Made by a program: the position numbers and the translations under genes | Shown: positions 10,665-21,735 of the stretch, in pieces | How positions within the stretch are numbered: the stretch's first letter is position 1 | Layout of the letters: the number at the start of each line of letters is the position of its first letter | DNA from: Laguncularia racemosa | Taxonomy: Eukaryota; Streptophyta; Magnoliopsida; Myrtales; Combretaceae | Assembly: GCA_037954665.1 (NCBI GenBank) | Contig: JBBMOL010000037.1 | Location: 1 to 64,000, forward strand | Reading direction: 5' to 3' | DNA length: 64,000 nt | Notes under the pieces: generated by a model | Database searches by the model: none | What the model was told of the DNA's origin: nothing | The model's input: the letters and a program-made list of their open reading frames with translations, nothing else

Positions 10665-11518
10665 TGATACGAACCACGCCAACCCGTGACGAAACCCAAT
10701 ACCAATACGTTCGGAAATTCGTTGCCTAAGACGCCGAAACACCTAAAGTGGAAACCGCGACCTGTTGTCTATAAGCGAGACAAGAACCTTGGTATAAATG
10801 AAGACGCCACAATCAAGATGAAAGACCGATTGATAAGTCGGGATGAATGCCACGGAAAACAATCCGATAAGTTCGATTTAGTTCTTGAAGAACCAAGAGA
10901 GGAGCCTCTCAAAAGTGTTTTAATGTTCAAAGATGTAAGTTTTATGTTATGTCTATTCTAAACCCTAGGAGCTTTTATACTAGGGTTACAATTCGTGAAA
11001 ATACAAGCCCAAAACGACGTAGCTTAGATAAGTTGCGTAAAAAACACAAGACAGAACAATAAGGCCAGCGGTGTAGCCATGAAGGCCGGCGACGTTGGAT
11101 TGAAGGCCGGCGGCCTTGAGCCGGCCTTGAAGAGATACACGGCCGTGTACTTCTAGACGTGTATCTTTCTGTGGATTTTCTTGACTCCATACACGGCCGT
11201 GCCTTTTAGCCGTGTATCTAGCCGTGTATGATTCTGTACAATCTTGGAATTCCTACACGGCCATGCCTTGAACATACACGCCCTCTACAACCCATGTCTG
11301 GTGTAACTTGTATAAAAGCAAGGGTCTTCCTATGGTTGTTCCAATCCGTTCCAACTTCATGATTGCTCCAATCCTTTCCGGCTTCATGGACAACCTTTAT
11401 CAACCCTTTAAGTGCTTCCTTGAATCGTTTCGCTTGATTTCTCGTGATCGGTCCAGGCGGCACTTCAAGAGGATCCACATTTCTTCTTCCGGCTTGGCTC
11501 TCATCGTGGATCTCATCA
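10665..11518 (-). repeat. 5' LTR of element B (854 bp)
   Basis: TG...CA ended; a near copy of 6173-7013. The TATA hairpin is at 10961-10987. It is flanked outside by the TAATC target duplication. Confidence 0.92.
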
Positions 11519-12495
11519 TAATCTCCTTGGACTTATAGAAGATTTGCCCTCAAATCTAATAGGTCTTCATGAATGTCATCTGACAAATAGGGTGATAGAT
11601 TTGCAACATTGAATGTAGCAAAAACGTCGTATCCTCTTAGCAATTCTATCATGTATGCATTATTGTTGATATGTTTGATAATTCTGAATGGTCCATCTAC
11701 TCTTAGTGATAGCTTTTGTGACTTCTTGTGAGGAAACCTGTCTTTATTGAGATTAATCTAGACTAGATCACCTGGATTATAAATTATGGTTTTCTTGTTT
11801 TTGTTTCCATGAAGTTTCTTCTGTTCTTGTCTTTTCTAAAGCTATTTAACTGTCTTCTGATGAAGTTTTTGAATCTCTTAGGCTCGTTCTACTCCACTCA
11901 AGCTTTCTTCTTTTATTACCGGATTAGCTATGAAATCCAATGGAAGAGTAGGATTAAAGCCATACACAACTTCAAAGGGAGACTTATTGGTTAAACTATG
12001 AGTAGACCTATTGTAAGTAAACTTAACAATAGGAAGATACAAGTCCTAACTAGTAAGATTCTCGCTAACCTTTGCTCTCGGTAAGGTACCGAGAGTACAA
12101 TTAACAACCTTCATCTAGCCATTAGTCTATGGGTGGCAAAAGTTACTATACATGAGTTTAGTACCAAGTCTTCTCTATAGTGTCCTCTAGAAAAAGCTAA
12201 GAAACTTAGTGTCTCTATCAGACACTATGCTATGTGGAACACCATGTAGTTTCATAATTTCTTGCATAAAAAGGTTAGCTATAAAAAGTGCATCATCTAT
12301 TTTGTGGAAAGGCACAAAATGGTACATTTTGCTGAATCAATCAACAACAATCATAATAGAATCCTTTTCCCTTTGTGTCTTAGGCAGACCCAAAATAAAA
12401 TCCATGCTGATATCAGTCAAAGGTTGAGCAGGTATAGGCAAAGGCATATATTAACCCTGAGCCCCTTTCTTTCCTTTTACTCTTTTACATACCCC
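11519..12495 (-). pseudogene. Integrase core and C-terminus (element C)
   Basis: Translating the minus strand gives LTDISMDFILGLPKTQ, SIVSDRDTKFLSFF and a degraded Glu segment. GYKF-like FEVVYGFNPTLPLD, a GPF motif (VDGPFRIIKHINNNAY) and the C-terminal LLRGYDVFATFNV...DLRANLL follow. More than ten stops interrupt it. Two of the three catalytic Asp residues are readable; the Glu is replaced (QMKVVN). The DNA tagcaattc at 11638-11646 within LLRG is one partner of the microhomology that explains the deletion seen in A, M and H. Confidence 0.75.
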
Positions 12496-12777
12496 TTACC
12501 ATTCCAACACCTTATGAACATCCTTCATTATGCCCCTCCAATAAAAATGTTCTTTTAACAAATCCAGAGTCCTTTTTTCACCAAAATAACTAGATAACCC
12601 TTCAGCATGTACTTCCCTTACCAATAATTCTCTCACAGATCCATAAGGTATACAAAAGTTTTCAACTTTATATAGAAAACCATCAATCACGTAATACCCT
12701 TCAAATATTTTTCCCCTAGAACATTTCTCAACCACTACTTTCAAATATTCATTATGCATATATTGTTCCTTCAGCAA
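12496..12777 (-). pseudogene. Integrase N-terminal zinc-binding (H2C2) domain (element C)
   Basis: Open for 93 residues: CIPYGSVRELLVREVHAEGLSSYFGEKRTLDLL, then EHFYW. The two His are visible and the CxxC pair lies just past the stop. The same segment, better preserved, occurs at 59235-59501. Confidence 0.75.
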
Positions 12778-14033
12778 TTCAAATCCAAGCAGTTTAGACT
12801 ATAGAGAGGTGATAAGTACATACCTGCGTGATAAGGCGTCAGCTACCATATTCATGTTACCCTTCTTATACTTAATCACATATGAAAAACTCTAGAAACT
12901 CTACCCATTTAGCTTAACATTTTGATAGATTTTTTTTACCCTTGAAATGTTTTAAGGATACATGATCTATATAGATAATGAATTCTTTAGAAGAAGATAA
13001 TGTTTCCATATTATCAATGCCCTTACTAAGGAATAGAATTCCTTATCATATATTGAGTAGTTTAGAGTTGCACCACTCGATGTTTCACTAAAATTCACAA
13101 TAGGCCTTTTATCCTACATCAACACAGTACCAATCCCTATCATTGAGGCATCGCACTCTAATTCAAAAACCCTATCAAAATTAAGTAAAACCAATACTGG
13201 AGCACTAGTAAGTTTTACCTTTATCTCTTCAAAACTCTTTTAGGCCTTCTCACCTCAAGTAAAAGGAACATTTTTCCTAGTCAGTTCAGTTAAAGGACTG
13301 ACAATACTATTGAAGTTATGGACAAAGCGTCTATAAAATGAAGCTAGTCCATGAAAACTTCTTACCTCAACTATTGATTTTGGTGTTGGCCATTCTCTAA
13401 TAGCCCTCACTTTCTCCTCATCAACCTTTACACCAGAACTAGATATAATAAATCTTAAAAATGTTACATTAGTTTATTAGAAAGAACACTTCTAGAGATT
13501 AACATACAACTGTAGCACCCTCAATACTAGAAATACAGCCTGTAGATGCTCTACTTGATTTTCTAGGTTTTTGTTGTATATCAAAATAAACAACAACAAA
13601 TTTACCCAGAAACTCCTTCAATGCATGATTCATTAATCTCATAAAAGTACTAGGATCATTAGTCAAACCAAATGGCATGACCATCCATTCATATAATCCA
13701 TGGTGTGTTTTAAAAGCGGTCTTTCACTCGTCTCCTTCTCTCATTTGAATTTGGTGATATTTGCTTTTAAGGTCTACCTTGGAGAATACCTGTGCACCAT
13801 ATAGCTCATTTAAAATCTCATCAAGTCTAGGAATAGGATACTTGTATTTGATGGTAATTTTGTTTATGGCTCGGCTATCAATGCACATCCTCTAAGTGCC
13901 ATCCTTCTTAGGGATAGAAAAGGGTTGGAATAGCATAAGGATTGATAATCTCCTCAACAAAAACCCATTCTACCAACTCATCCACCTGATGTTTCAATTC
14001 TTTAGCCTCCTCAGGATTCATACGGTATGCAGG
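12778..14033 (-). pseudogene. Reverse transcriptase and RNase H (element C)
   Basis: RNase H is readable from ~13190 down (ECDAS-type start, FSETSSGATLNYS, DKEFY), and RT above it (13270-13990). The best RT block, 13499-13684, reads VMPFGLTNDPSTFMRLMNHALKE, then FVVVYFD. At that point an ~11-nt deletion at about 13580-13590 removes the second catalytic Asp of YFDD and shifts the frame. Downstream text continues in another frame as IYNKNLEN. RT is therefore catalytically dead independent of the nonsense codons. Confidence 0.78.
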
Positions 14034-14900
14034 TCAGTTTGGTAAAACTGATCCAGCCTGGAAGTCAATAGCATTCTCAATACCTCTTAGAGGTGGTAAT
14101 CCCTCTAGCAATTCATCTGTAAAAAGATCACTGTAGTCATCCAGTACCTGAGATACTACAGGGGGTAGATGCTCACGCCCATCCATCTCTAGGGCATCCT
14201 TCATTTGTAACAAATATACTAGTCTCTCATCTACTATGGCCTCCTCTAACTCATATAGTCCCACCAATAAGGTCTTCTTCTTCCCAGTCTTACTTATCTG
14301 CCTCTAAGCCTCTTGAACCTCTAAAGGTGACATTGGGTTCAACACTACACGTTTACCCTCTTTCTGGAACACATAAGTATTTCTAAAGCCATCATATAAA
14401 ACCCTCCTGTCATACAACCATAGCCTATCAAGCAATATATGGGATGCACACATGGGAAAGATGTCACATACAATTTCATCATGATATTTATCCCTTATGT
14501 TGAAAGGTACCTTAGCCCTCTACGTAACATGTAGACTACCTTGCTTACTCAACCAATGCAATTATAGGGTTTTGGATGTAGGGTAGTGATTGGTTTCAAT
14601 TTAGTTACTAATGATTTAGCCACTACATTAGTACAACTACCGCCATCAATAATAATAGCACATAGATTACCTTGCACCCTACAAAAGATGTCGAACAAAT
14701 TTTCCCTCTACTCATCATCGTTAGTAAGAAAAGAAGTTAAAGCTCGGCGTAGTACATTCATAGATAAATACCGATCACCTCCTTTATCCTCATGTACTAC
14801 AACATTTGTGTCACCATAATACTCATCTAATACCCCTGACAAATCTGTGGCATCAAGCATGTCTTCCTCATCTTCCTCACTCTCAACCTCCATAGTAGTC
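14034..14900 (-). pseudogene. Aspartic protease and pre-RT linker (element C)
   Basis: The linker at 14034-14267 is open (VVSQVLDDYSDLFTDELLEG), and leads to RT as in typical gypsy Pol. Its tagcaattc at 14106-14114 is the second microhomology partner. The protease active site reads IIIDGGSCTNVV (~14630-14665), with Asp present, and LLD-type RLWLYDRR follows. Here NPMSPLEVQEA joins the pre-RT segment after only ~15 residues, without the long repeated linker seen in A, M and H. Confidence 0.78.
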
Positions 14901-14904
14901 ATAA

Positions 14905-14990
14905 CTCTCTTGTTTGGACACTAAGTAGCTATATGTCCAAAACCCAAGCATTTAAAACATTTGATTTGATGACTCCGTCCTCCTGATGTC
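14905..14990 (-). pseudogene. Gag CCHC zinc knuckle (element C)
   Basis: Minus-strand reading gives CFKCLGFGHIAT, then a stop and CPNK. This is the nucleic-acid binding knuckle of Gag, with all Cys and His present and one stop inside. Confidence 0.75.
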
Positions 14991-15179
14991 CTAGCTACTA
15001 ATAGTTTGTTTTCAATCCTTATAACTATTTTTCCTTTCCCAACTATCTCCTTTTCCCCTTGACTATCCTATACCACTAGGCTCGTTTCTACATTTCTACG
15101 GTATCCCCCTCTATCAACCTGTTTTCCCTCAAAACTATACAATTTTGTAGAAGTTCCATACTTATTACTAGTTACTCTA

Positions 15180-15326
15180 AATGGATTAGATCGCCTCTAT
15201 CTTTTCACTTTTAGAGCTAGCTGGGTGGCCTCCTCAAGGGTATCATACCTCTGGAGCTCTATAATGTAGGCAATTTCATACTTTAACCTTGACACAAAGC
15301 GTGCTAGGGTTTGTTCAAGAGATTTA
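15180..15326 (-). pseudogene. Gag C-terminal part (element C), cut by solo LTR D
   Basis: Reads ARFVSRLKYEIAYIIELQRYDTLEEATQLALKVKR in pieces. It is the same Gag region as A at ~2690-2800. The coding continues at 16206 on the other side of the inserted LTR. Confidence 0.75.
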
Positions 15327-16200
15327 TGGTATGCTTCAATTGATGATTGCAATTAAACAATGACAATTGAAGAATCATACAATAAGCCACAAGAATGCGT
15401 GACTCCAACACACTCTAAAACCCCAAAAGATCAAGTGATATCTACGCAAATAATAATCACTAGTAATTCGAATATAGCACAATTAAACAACACACTTAGG
15501 ATTTAATTCCACTAAAATGGCATGAATCCAAGAATAGATTTAGAGCCTTAAATTGCATGCAAATAAGAACTCAATAAGAACAATCCAATTTGCACTAGAT
15601 ATGACACACTAGTATGAAATTGGAATCAACTTAAGGGGTTTAATGTTACTCATAAATCCTCAAGCCTCCACTCGCCACAACCCTTGAAGAAGTTGATAAG
15701 AGTCTAATGAAATTAGAGATAAACCCTAGCTTTCACGTGAAAATGGGCAGCAAAATGTAATGTTCAAAAAAATCCCCTACAGACCTTAGTTAACAAGTAT
15801 TTATACTTGCTCCTATTAGGGTAAAATCACATGAAAATTACAACTAAGCCACTTAGGTGGCCAGTTCCAAACACCATTACAAGTAAATCAAAAAGTCCCA
15901 AAAATGAATAAAAAGTGACCAGTTCAATAATGAAAAAATACAAGTACAAAAGATAGTCTTCAAAGAGCCAGTTCTTCAAGTCAATTGCATTCATTGCAGA
16001 CCATTGGATGTGAGTCCAATGATGTTCCTAATTTGATCAATAGTGTAGGTTATTTAGCATTCCGTAAAGACTGACTACTGTACCTGCTATAGTGCAAATC
16101 AAACATTATTAGATAAAGAAATGAACACATGTGTACAATTTGGATCATATATCCAAATCAGGTTCCTCAACTACTAGGAGCACAAGGTAGATTCCCATTA
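15327..16200 (-). repeat. Solo LTR D (family 1) inside gag of element C
   Basis: An 874-bp segment starts TGGTATGC and ends ATTCCCATTA (terminal CA changed to TA), with no interior. Flanks are attta (15322-15326) and gttta (16201-16205), a 5-bp target duplication with one change. The uninterrupted gag sequence is confirmed by element A (gtttgttcaggaggttcaac). It carries the palindromic TATA site at 15794-15809. It was left by LTR-LTR recombination. Confidence 0.85.
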
Positions 16201-16205
16201 GTTTA

Positions 16206-16937
16206 ACTGACCTACATCTGATTATCCAAGTCTCGAACTCCTGTACATATTCATCAACTGTTTTACCACCTCGCATCAATGTTTAGAGATGCATAAACAG
16301 CTCCTGCCTATGGTGCTCAGGTATATACCTCCTTCTCATAACTCATTTGATCTCCTGCCATGTATGTATCTCTACATACCATCCCTTCGCCTATTAGCCA
16401 CTTGATTCTTCCACCATAAGGCAGTTAGCCAGTAAACTTAACAACTGCAAGGCGAACCTGAGTGTGACCATTAATCTCATAGCATTCAAATAGGCCCTCA
16501 ACCTTATCCTCCCAATCCAAGTAATCTTCTATAGAACCCCTTCTAGGAAATGAAGGCATTTGCAATTTCACATATTCTAATCCCAAACGCAATCTGAATT
16601 CACAATTAGTGTATGGCTCATTTGCAAAATTATCATCCCTTTCCTCCCTAATAACATGATAATCACCTTCAATCCTTCTACCCTTATTGCCTCCAATAGC
16701 TCCTTCCCGGTGAGCATTCTGAAGGGCTACCTAAGGTAGGGGTGCTTGAGGGTTTGCCATTGGTGGTTGTGGCATCATCATCTAATCTACGCGTGTTGCT
16801 AACGTAGCAACAATAGTGGTAAGATCCTGCAATTTTTCCTCTAATGTTCCTTTACCTATAGCATGACACCCTTGACCTCCTCTAACCTAACTATTGGCAT
16901 CATTGCCAATCTCACCATCCACACTATCATTTGACAT
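16206..16937 (-). pseudogene. Gag N-terminal part (element C)
   Basis: ATG at 16937 (MSNDSVDGEIGNDANS). It runs through TIVATLATRVD, a Pro-rich stretch, EERDDNF, the LEYVKLQMPSF segment and DYLDWEDKVEGLFECYEI. It is interrupted by several stops (Val/Gln and Trp positions). Homologous to A 2897-3493 and F 30027-30452. Confidence 0.78.
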
Positions 16938-17567
16938 GATTTTGATTTTTTTTTTATCACTCAACACCAACTCATGGTATTACTCTCACACACTCACAAC
17001 ACAACCATGCCACATACAACTCCCACGATTCACTTCGATTCACACCACAACATACAATTCACCTTCATGGTTTACTTAACACTACGACATACACCATGAC
17101 AACACACTCCAGAGATCACGTCAAGATGAACAATAACTCTACATGGCAAGCAAAAGACTCCCAACTTAGTTAAAGTGTATTTAAAGTGATTAATATACAG
17201 TAAATCCACAAGTAATGCTTGGATTCAAATTCAAAAATATTTCCTAATTCTCCATAGCAAGATGAATAATCACAATGTAAATCTGAAAATTTACACTTCC
17301 ACTTCCAAAATTACAAGGAAACAATACGGCACAAATCCATTCAAATACCTTTTATTGGAAACCAATTACAATGATTCCTCTAATGCATCTACGACAAATG
17401 AACCCTAATTCAATCTCCTTCAAACTTCAATTCGCAATTTCTATGGAATCAAGGAACAATTCAACACATGAACTCAATTCCACTTCCCTCAACTTCAATT
17501 GCGAAAATGAACAACAAGAACCTTAAATCCCTAAATTAAAAATCACAAATTCCCTTCTCAAAACCAT
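16938..17567 (-). other. 5' leader of element C
   Basis: About 630 bp, noncoding, AC-rich. It is shorter than the ~1.1-kb leaders of A and M but similar in character. Confidence 0.55.
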
Positions 17568-17579
17568 GCTCTAGTACCA
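17568..17579 (-). other. Mutated primer-binding site (element C)
   Basis: Plus-strand gctctagtacca differs from gctctgatacca at two central bases. The position, five bases inside the LTR, fits a decayed iMet PBS. Confidence 0.75.
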
Positions 17580-17584
17580 AATTA

Positions 17585-18317
17585 TGATGTGCTTAAGACC
17601 AATTACAAGTTCACAAATGCAAATGAGGATCCAATTGAATGATACACGATCAAAATGTCATGAACCCTAAATTGAAAATGAAACCTAAAGTGGCATGAAA
17701 AAGGATAGAAAAAGAAGAACTAATTCATCACCAAATATTACTCACTAGTTGGAATTAGGATGGATTTGATGTTGTTGATATTACACACAACAAGGATCAA
17801 ATCCCACTCACCACACTTCAAGAAGAAATGATAAGAGTAAATAGCATGAAAGGAAGTGTCCCTCATGGTTTCAATATCTAAAAAATGATGTGTCAAAAGT
17901 CCTTTACAAAACCTAATTAGCAAGTATTTATGCCTTACTCTAAACAAAGAAATTACAACAATTCTAAATAGTAAAAAATCGATCCTATGAATCCCTTAAA
18001 GAATCGATTCTCCATGTGAAAGAGGACTAAAAATGGCTAATTTTGTCTAGTGAAATGCAAGTGAAATAAAGGCCAGTTCCTCTTATCTTTATAAGTTCAA
18101 GTATAGCTTACACACTTGAGATCAGTGTGTTGGTTCGCCATCCTATAAAACTGACAAATGTACCTGCTGAAATACAAAACAATTATACAATGGAAACAAA
18201 GACACTAAACAAATATCTTCGGGGTCTAATTGTTTAAAGAGGACCCTCATCGCCAAATTTTGTAATCCTTTGGCTCTTACCCTAGTGATGGGTCTCGTAG
18301 ATATATGATTCCTATCA
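17585..18317 (-). repeat. 5' LTR of element C (733 bp)
   Basis: TGATGTGCTT...TTCCTATCA on the plus strand. The TATA palindrome is degenerate (17921-17936). Its minus-strand start encodes residues like RAKGLQNLAM. Confidence 0.85.
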
Positions 18318-18355
18318 ACTACCCTAACTTATCCTATAAGATATTAGGCTAATTA
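18318..18355. other. Short flank between C and E
   Basis: 38 bases that, minus E and its AATTA duplication, continue directly into 25132 onward. The pre-insertion DNA on C's right side was therefore 18318-18355 plus 25132-25642. Nothing recognised in it. Confidence 0.6.
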
Positions 18356-18730
18356 TGATGAGAGCCATGATGGGAGCTAAGCCAAAAGATGGAATGTGGA
18401 TCCTCTTATAGTGCCACTTGGACCGATCACAAGAACTCAAGCGAAACGATTCAAGGAAGCACTTAACGGGTTGATAAAGGATGTCTACAAAGCCGGAAAG
18501 GATTAGAACAACCATGAGAATGTCCTTGCTCTTGTACAAGTCATAACGGATATAGGTTGAAGAGGGCGTGTCTTTACAAGGCACGGCCGTGTAGTGAGTC
18601 TGGAGGTTCCACAGAAACATACACGGTCATATACACAGTTCAAAGGCACGGCCGTGTATGGTGTCAAGAATATCTACAGAAACATACACATCTAGAAAGG
18701 CATGGCCGTGTATATGCTCTACGCCGGCTC

Positions 18731-18793
18731 CAACGCCGCCGGCCTTCATTTCAACGCCGCCGGCCTTCATTCCAACGCCGCCAGCCTTTACGT
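18731..18793 (+). repeat. 21-bp GC-rich tandem repeat, three copies
   Basis: Units starting caacgccgccggcctt at 18731, 18752 and 18773. This is the same GC-rich block as in LTR B, in opposite orientation. It is strongly CpG-rich compared with the rest of the window. Confidence 0.85.
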
Positions 18794-18862
18794 CCCTGTT
18801 TTGTTATTTTTCCGCAACTTAATGATGTTATGTCGTTTTGGGCCTTTATTGTTATGAATTGT

Positions 18863-18890
18863 AAACCCTACTACAAAGCTTCTAGGGTTT
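18863..18890 (+). promoter_or_regulatory. TATA hairpin of family 2 LTR (E 5')
   Basis: Arms AAACCCTA and TAGGGTTT with a 12-base loop ctacaaagcttc. In the 3' LTR (24801-24828) the loop is ctataaagcttc, so the TATA has been lost in the 5' copy. Confidence 0.6.
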
Positions 18891-19191
18891 AGAACAGATA
18901 GAACATACAACATACAACATACAAGTTTGAAAAAACACTTTTGTGAGAATTCCTCTCTTGGTTCTTTAAAGAACTACTCTAAAACTTATCGAATTTTCTT
19001 CCGTAGCATTCATCCCGACTTATCAATCAATCTTTCATCCCGATTGTCGCGTCTACATAATATACCAAGGTTCTTGCCTCACTTATAGGCAACGGGTCGT
19101 AGTTTCCACTCGATTTCTTAGCATCTTAGGTAACAATTCCGAACATATTGGTCTTGGGTTTCATCACACGTGGGCGTGGTTCGTATCAGTT

Positions 19192-19203
19192 TGGTATCAG
19201 AGC
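19192..19203 (+). other. Primer-binding site, tRNA-iMet type (element E)
   Basis: TGGTATCAGAGC three bases after the LTR end, as in B and O. Confidence 0.93.
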
Positions 19204-19673
19204 CTAGGTTTGTTAAACATCAGTTCGGTTTGAGGAAGGTAACATCAAAACCCTAACTCCAATCGTTCATATCAATTGTTCGTACTCAGTTTCATAGTAT
19301 TAATTGTCTATTGAAAGTGTAGTACCTACTATTCACGTTTGTTACAAAAAAAGAAAAAAAGAGAATCACGACAAAAAAAAAAGGGAACGTGATCAAGAGC
19401 AACAAACAAAGGCAACAAAAAAAAAATCGGAAAGAAAAAGAGGAAAATTTCGAGCCCTAGAGTTGTTTTGAATTCTACGGAAGGGAATTGGTATAGTTTG
19501 GGTTAGTTCCAAGAGAATTGAGAACAAGAATTGGTGAATTGATATCATTATTGCTTGTGAGAATACACAAGTGACTGTGCGATATCATCCTTGGAGCGAA
19601 ACACGTAAGGGAGTGTATCGTGAGGCTTAATCATATATATTTGTGTTAGTACTAACCTTTTTCTGCAGGAACT
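19204..19673 (+). other. 5' leader of element E
   Basis: 470 bp, noncoding, with purine-rich A/AG runs at 19340-19450. These correspond, as reverse complement, to the pyrimidine-rich leaders of B and O. Confidence 0.65.
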
Positions 19674-20760
19674 ATGTCGAGGCAACATTCTCCTGAAAGT
19701 GAGAGGGGAAAGTTTGATGCTAGGTTAGTGATTGAGGCGTTGAGGGGTGAGATGAAGAGGATGTTTCAAGAGGGGATGGAACAAATTCATGAGATGGTAG
19801 AGCAAAGACTAGAGCAATCTAAAAACGTCTTCCAAGGGCGTAAGAGGGAGAGTTGTTCTAGGAGAGTACAAAAGGGTGGAGATGAAATTTCTGATGATGA
19901 ATTTGATGAACCTTCTGTTGGAAGTTATAGAGGTTATAGTGGTAGAAATAGAGGAACTAGGGATTGGGAAGATAGAGGAGATAGGAATAGAGAGGATAAT
20001 AAATTGAGTAGTATAAAGATGAAGATTCCTCCTTTCCAAGGGAAGAATGATCCCAAGGCATACTTAGAGTGGGAGAAGAAGGTAGAGATGATGTTTGATT
20101 ATCACAACTATAGTGGGAGAAAGAAAGTGAAACTTGCTGCCATTAAATTTTCGAATTATGCCATAGTGTGGTGGGATTAACTAATGTTGAATCGAAGAAG
20201 GAATGGAAAACCACCTATTGAGTCGTGGGAAGAGATGAAGAGGGTGATGAAGAAGCATTTTATGCCTGCGTATTACTATCATGAATTGCACAACAAATTG
20301 CAAACTCTTAAGCAGGGAAGCTGAAGTGTGGATGAGTATTTCAAGGAGATGGAAGTTACGATGATCAAGGCGAATGTAGAGGAGGATAGAGAGGCTACCA
20401 TGGCTAGGTCTCTTGCTGGATTGAATAGAGAAATTCAAAATGTCATAGAATTGCAGCATTATGTAGAATTGGAAGATATGGTTCATATGGCTATAAAGGT
20501 TGAGAACTAACACAGGAGGAAAGGTAGTAGTACTGCACGGTTTCAACAGGGTATTGGATCATCCACCTAGAAGACTAACCAATGGAAGAAGGAAGAAAAG
20601 CCTTTACCCACCAAACCAAAAGGGGAGTAGAGGCAAGCGGGTTCTACTCCTGGTAACCAAGGTAAACCTGATTCTTCTACTCCTAGAAATCGTGACATTA
20701 GATGTTTTAAATGCTAAGGTAGAGGCCATATTACTAGTCAATGTCCGAATAGGCGTGATG
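19674..20760 (+). pseudogene. Gag with CCHC knuckle (element E)
   Basis: ATG at 19674 (MSRQHSPESERGKFDARL), the same start as B and O. The charged N-terminus leads into the Gag core (PPFQGKNDPKAYLEWEKKVE, YYYHELHNKLQTL, GLNREIQNVIELQHYVELEDM), then CFKC-stop-GRGHITSQCPN. In-frame stops lie at 20178, 20322, 20508, 20628 and 20715. Four replace Gln or Arg codons by C-to-T type change; 20628 does not fit that simply. There is no frameshift in this part. Confidence 0.88.
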
Positions 20761-21735
20761 ATGATGAGTATGAGACTGAGGGGGGTAGTGAAGAGGATGA
20801 TATGCCTCCATTAGAGGACGCTAGTGATGACGAGGAGCCTACAATAGGGAGGTTAGTGGCAGTAGTGAAGCGAGCTTTAAATGTGCAGGTGAAGGAAGAA
20901 GAGGAGGTGCAAAGAGAGAATATCTTTCATACTAGATGTTATCTAGGTGATCATATTTGCAGTTTGATCATTGATGGAGGAAGTTGCACTAATGTGGTGA
21001 GTAATTTTATTGTTGAGAGGCTGGGACTCAAGACTACTAAACACCTTAGTCCATATAAATTGCAGTGGCTGAATGATAGTAGCGAGACTAAGGTGAGTAA
21101 GCAAGCCTTGATTGCTTTTCGCATCAATAGGTATGAGGATGAGGTGTTATGCGATGTAGTGCCGATGCAGGCATATCATGTGTTGTTGGGGAGACCATGG
21201 CAGTTTGATAGGAAGGTTGTTCATGATGGCTTTTCTAACAAGTATACGCTTGTTCATCAGGGAAAAAGCTTTAATCTTAAACCTTTAACACCTAAACAGG
21301 TGTATGAGGATCAGTTACAGCTACAACAGTCTTTTGCAAAATATAAGGTGAGTGAAAAACAGAGGGAGAGTGAGAGAGCAAAAGACAGCGAGAAAGAAAA
21401 GGAATACAAAAGTCGATATCAAAAGGAAAAAAGAGAGGAAGGCTGGAAAGAGTGTGAGAGACCAAGATGAAGGGGGATCAACTTTGGTGGTGAGTGAAAA
21501 GGAGAGTGCAGCCTTGCAAAAGGAAAGTTGTGTGGCAAGAGTGAGTGTAGTGAGGAGAGCGTTAGTGATGAAGCAACCTATGTTGTTGCTGGTTTTTAAA
21601 GAAACTTGTTTGAATACTAATGAACCTTTTAACTCTTTGCCTAGTGTGGTTGTGTCAATTGTGCAGGACTTTGAAGATGTCTTCCCTGAGGAGGTTCCAA
21701 AGGGATTACCACCTATTCATGGTATTGAGCACTAG
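20761..21735 (+). pseudogene. Aspartic protease and pre-RT linker (element E)
   Basis: The acidic stretch is followed by retropepsin with active site LIIDGGSCTNVVSNF (Asp present) and HVLLGRPWQFDRK. A Glu/Lys-rich charged linker comes next. One A too many in an A-run at about 21428 moves the frame. The text continues as EGGSTLVVSEKESAALQK and DFEDVFPEEVPKG up to a TAG at 21733, where a Gln is expected. Confidence 0.87.

Larger units (their letters stand above)
6173..11518 (-). mobile_element. Element B: Ty3/gypsy with RT/RNase H deleted (family 2)
   Basis: LTRs at 6173-7013 and 10665-11518, PBS 10650-10661 and PPT 7014-7026, with a perfect 5-bp target duplication TAATC (6168-6172 and 11519-11523). 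It inserted precisely at the LTR/PPT boundary of element C. One minus-strand frame runs from the gag ATG at 10153 to 6920 without a frameshift. It encodes Gag, CCHC knuckle, protease, an RT N-terminal stub and integrase. Most of RT, all RNase H and the integrase zinc finger are missing, so it depends on another element for reverse transcription. Confidence 0.92.
11519..18317 (-). mobile_element. Element C: degenerate full-length Ty3/gypsy (family 1)
   Basis: Interior 11519-17584 plus 5' LTR 17585-18317. The 3' LTR survives only as the stub at 6090-6172, beyond inserted element B. On the minus strand the order is Gag, CCHC, protease, RT, RNase H, integrase, all recognisable and all broken by stops and frameshifts. 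It is the only family 1 copy here that keeps the whole pol gene, and so serves as the reference for the deletion derivatives A, F, M and H. A solo LTR (D) sits in its gag. The right flank starts actac; the left target duplication is lost. Confidence 0.85.
18356..19188 (+). repeat. 5' LTR of element E (833 bp)
   Basis: TGATGAGAGCC...GGTTCGTATCA. It lacks one copy of a 27-bp repeat that the 3' LTR retains. The variant TATA hairpin at 18863-18890 has perfect AAACCCTA/TAGGGTTT arms but a damaged TATA (ctacaaag). A 21-bp GC-rich repeat lies at 18731-18793. Confidence 0.93.
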
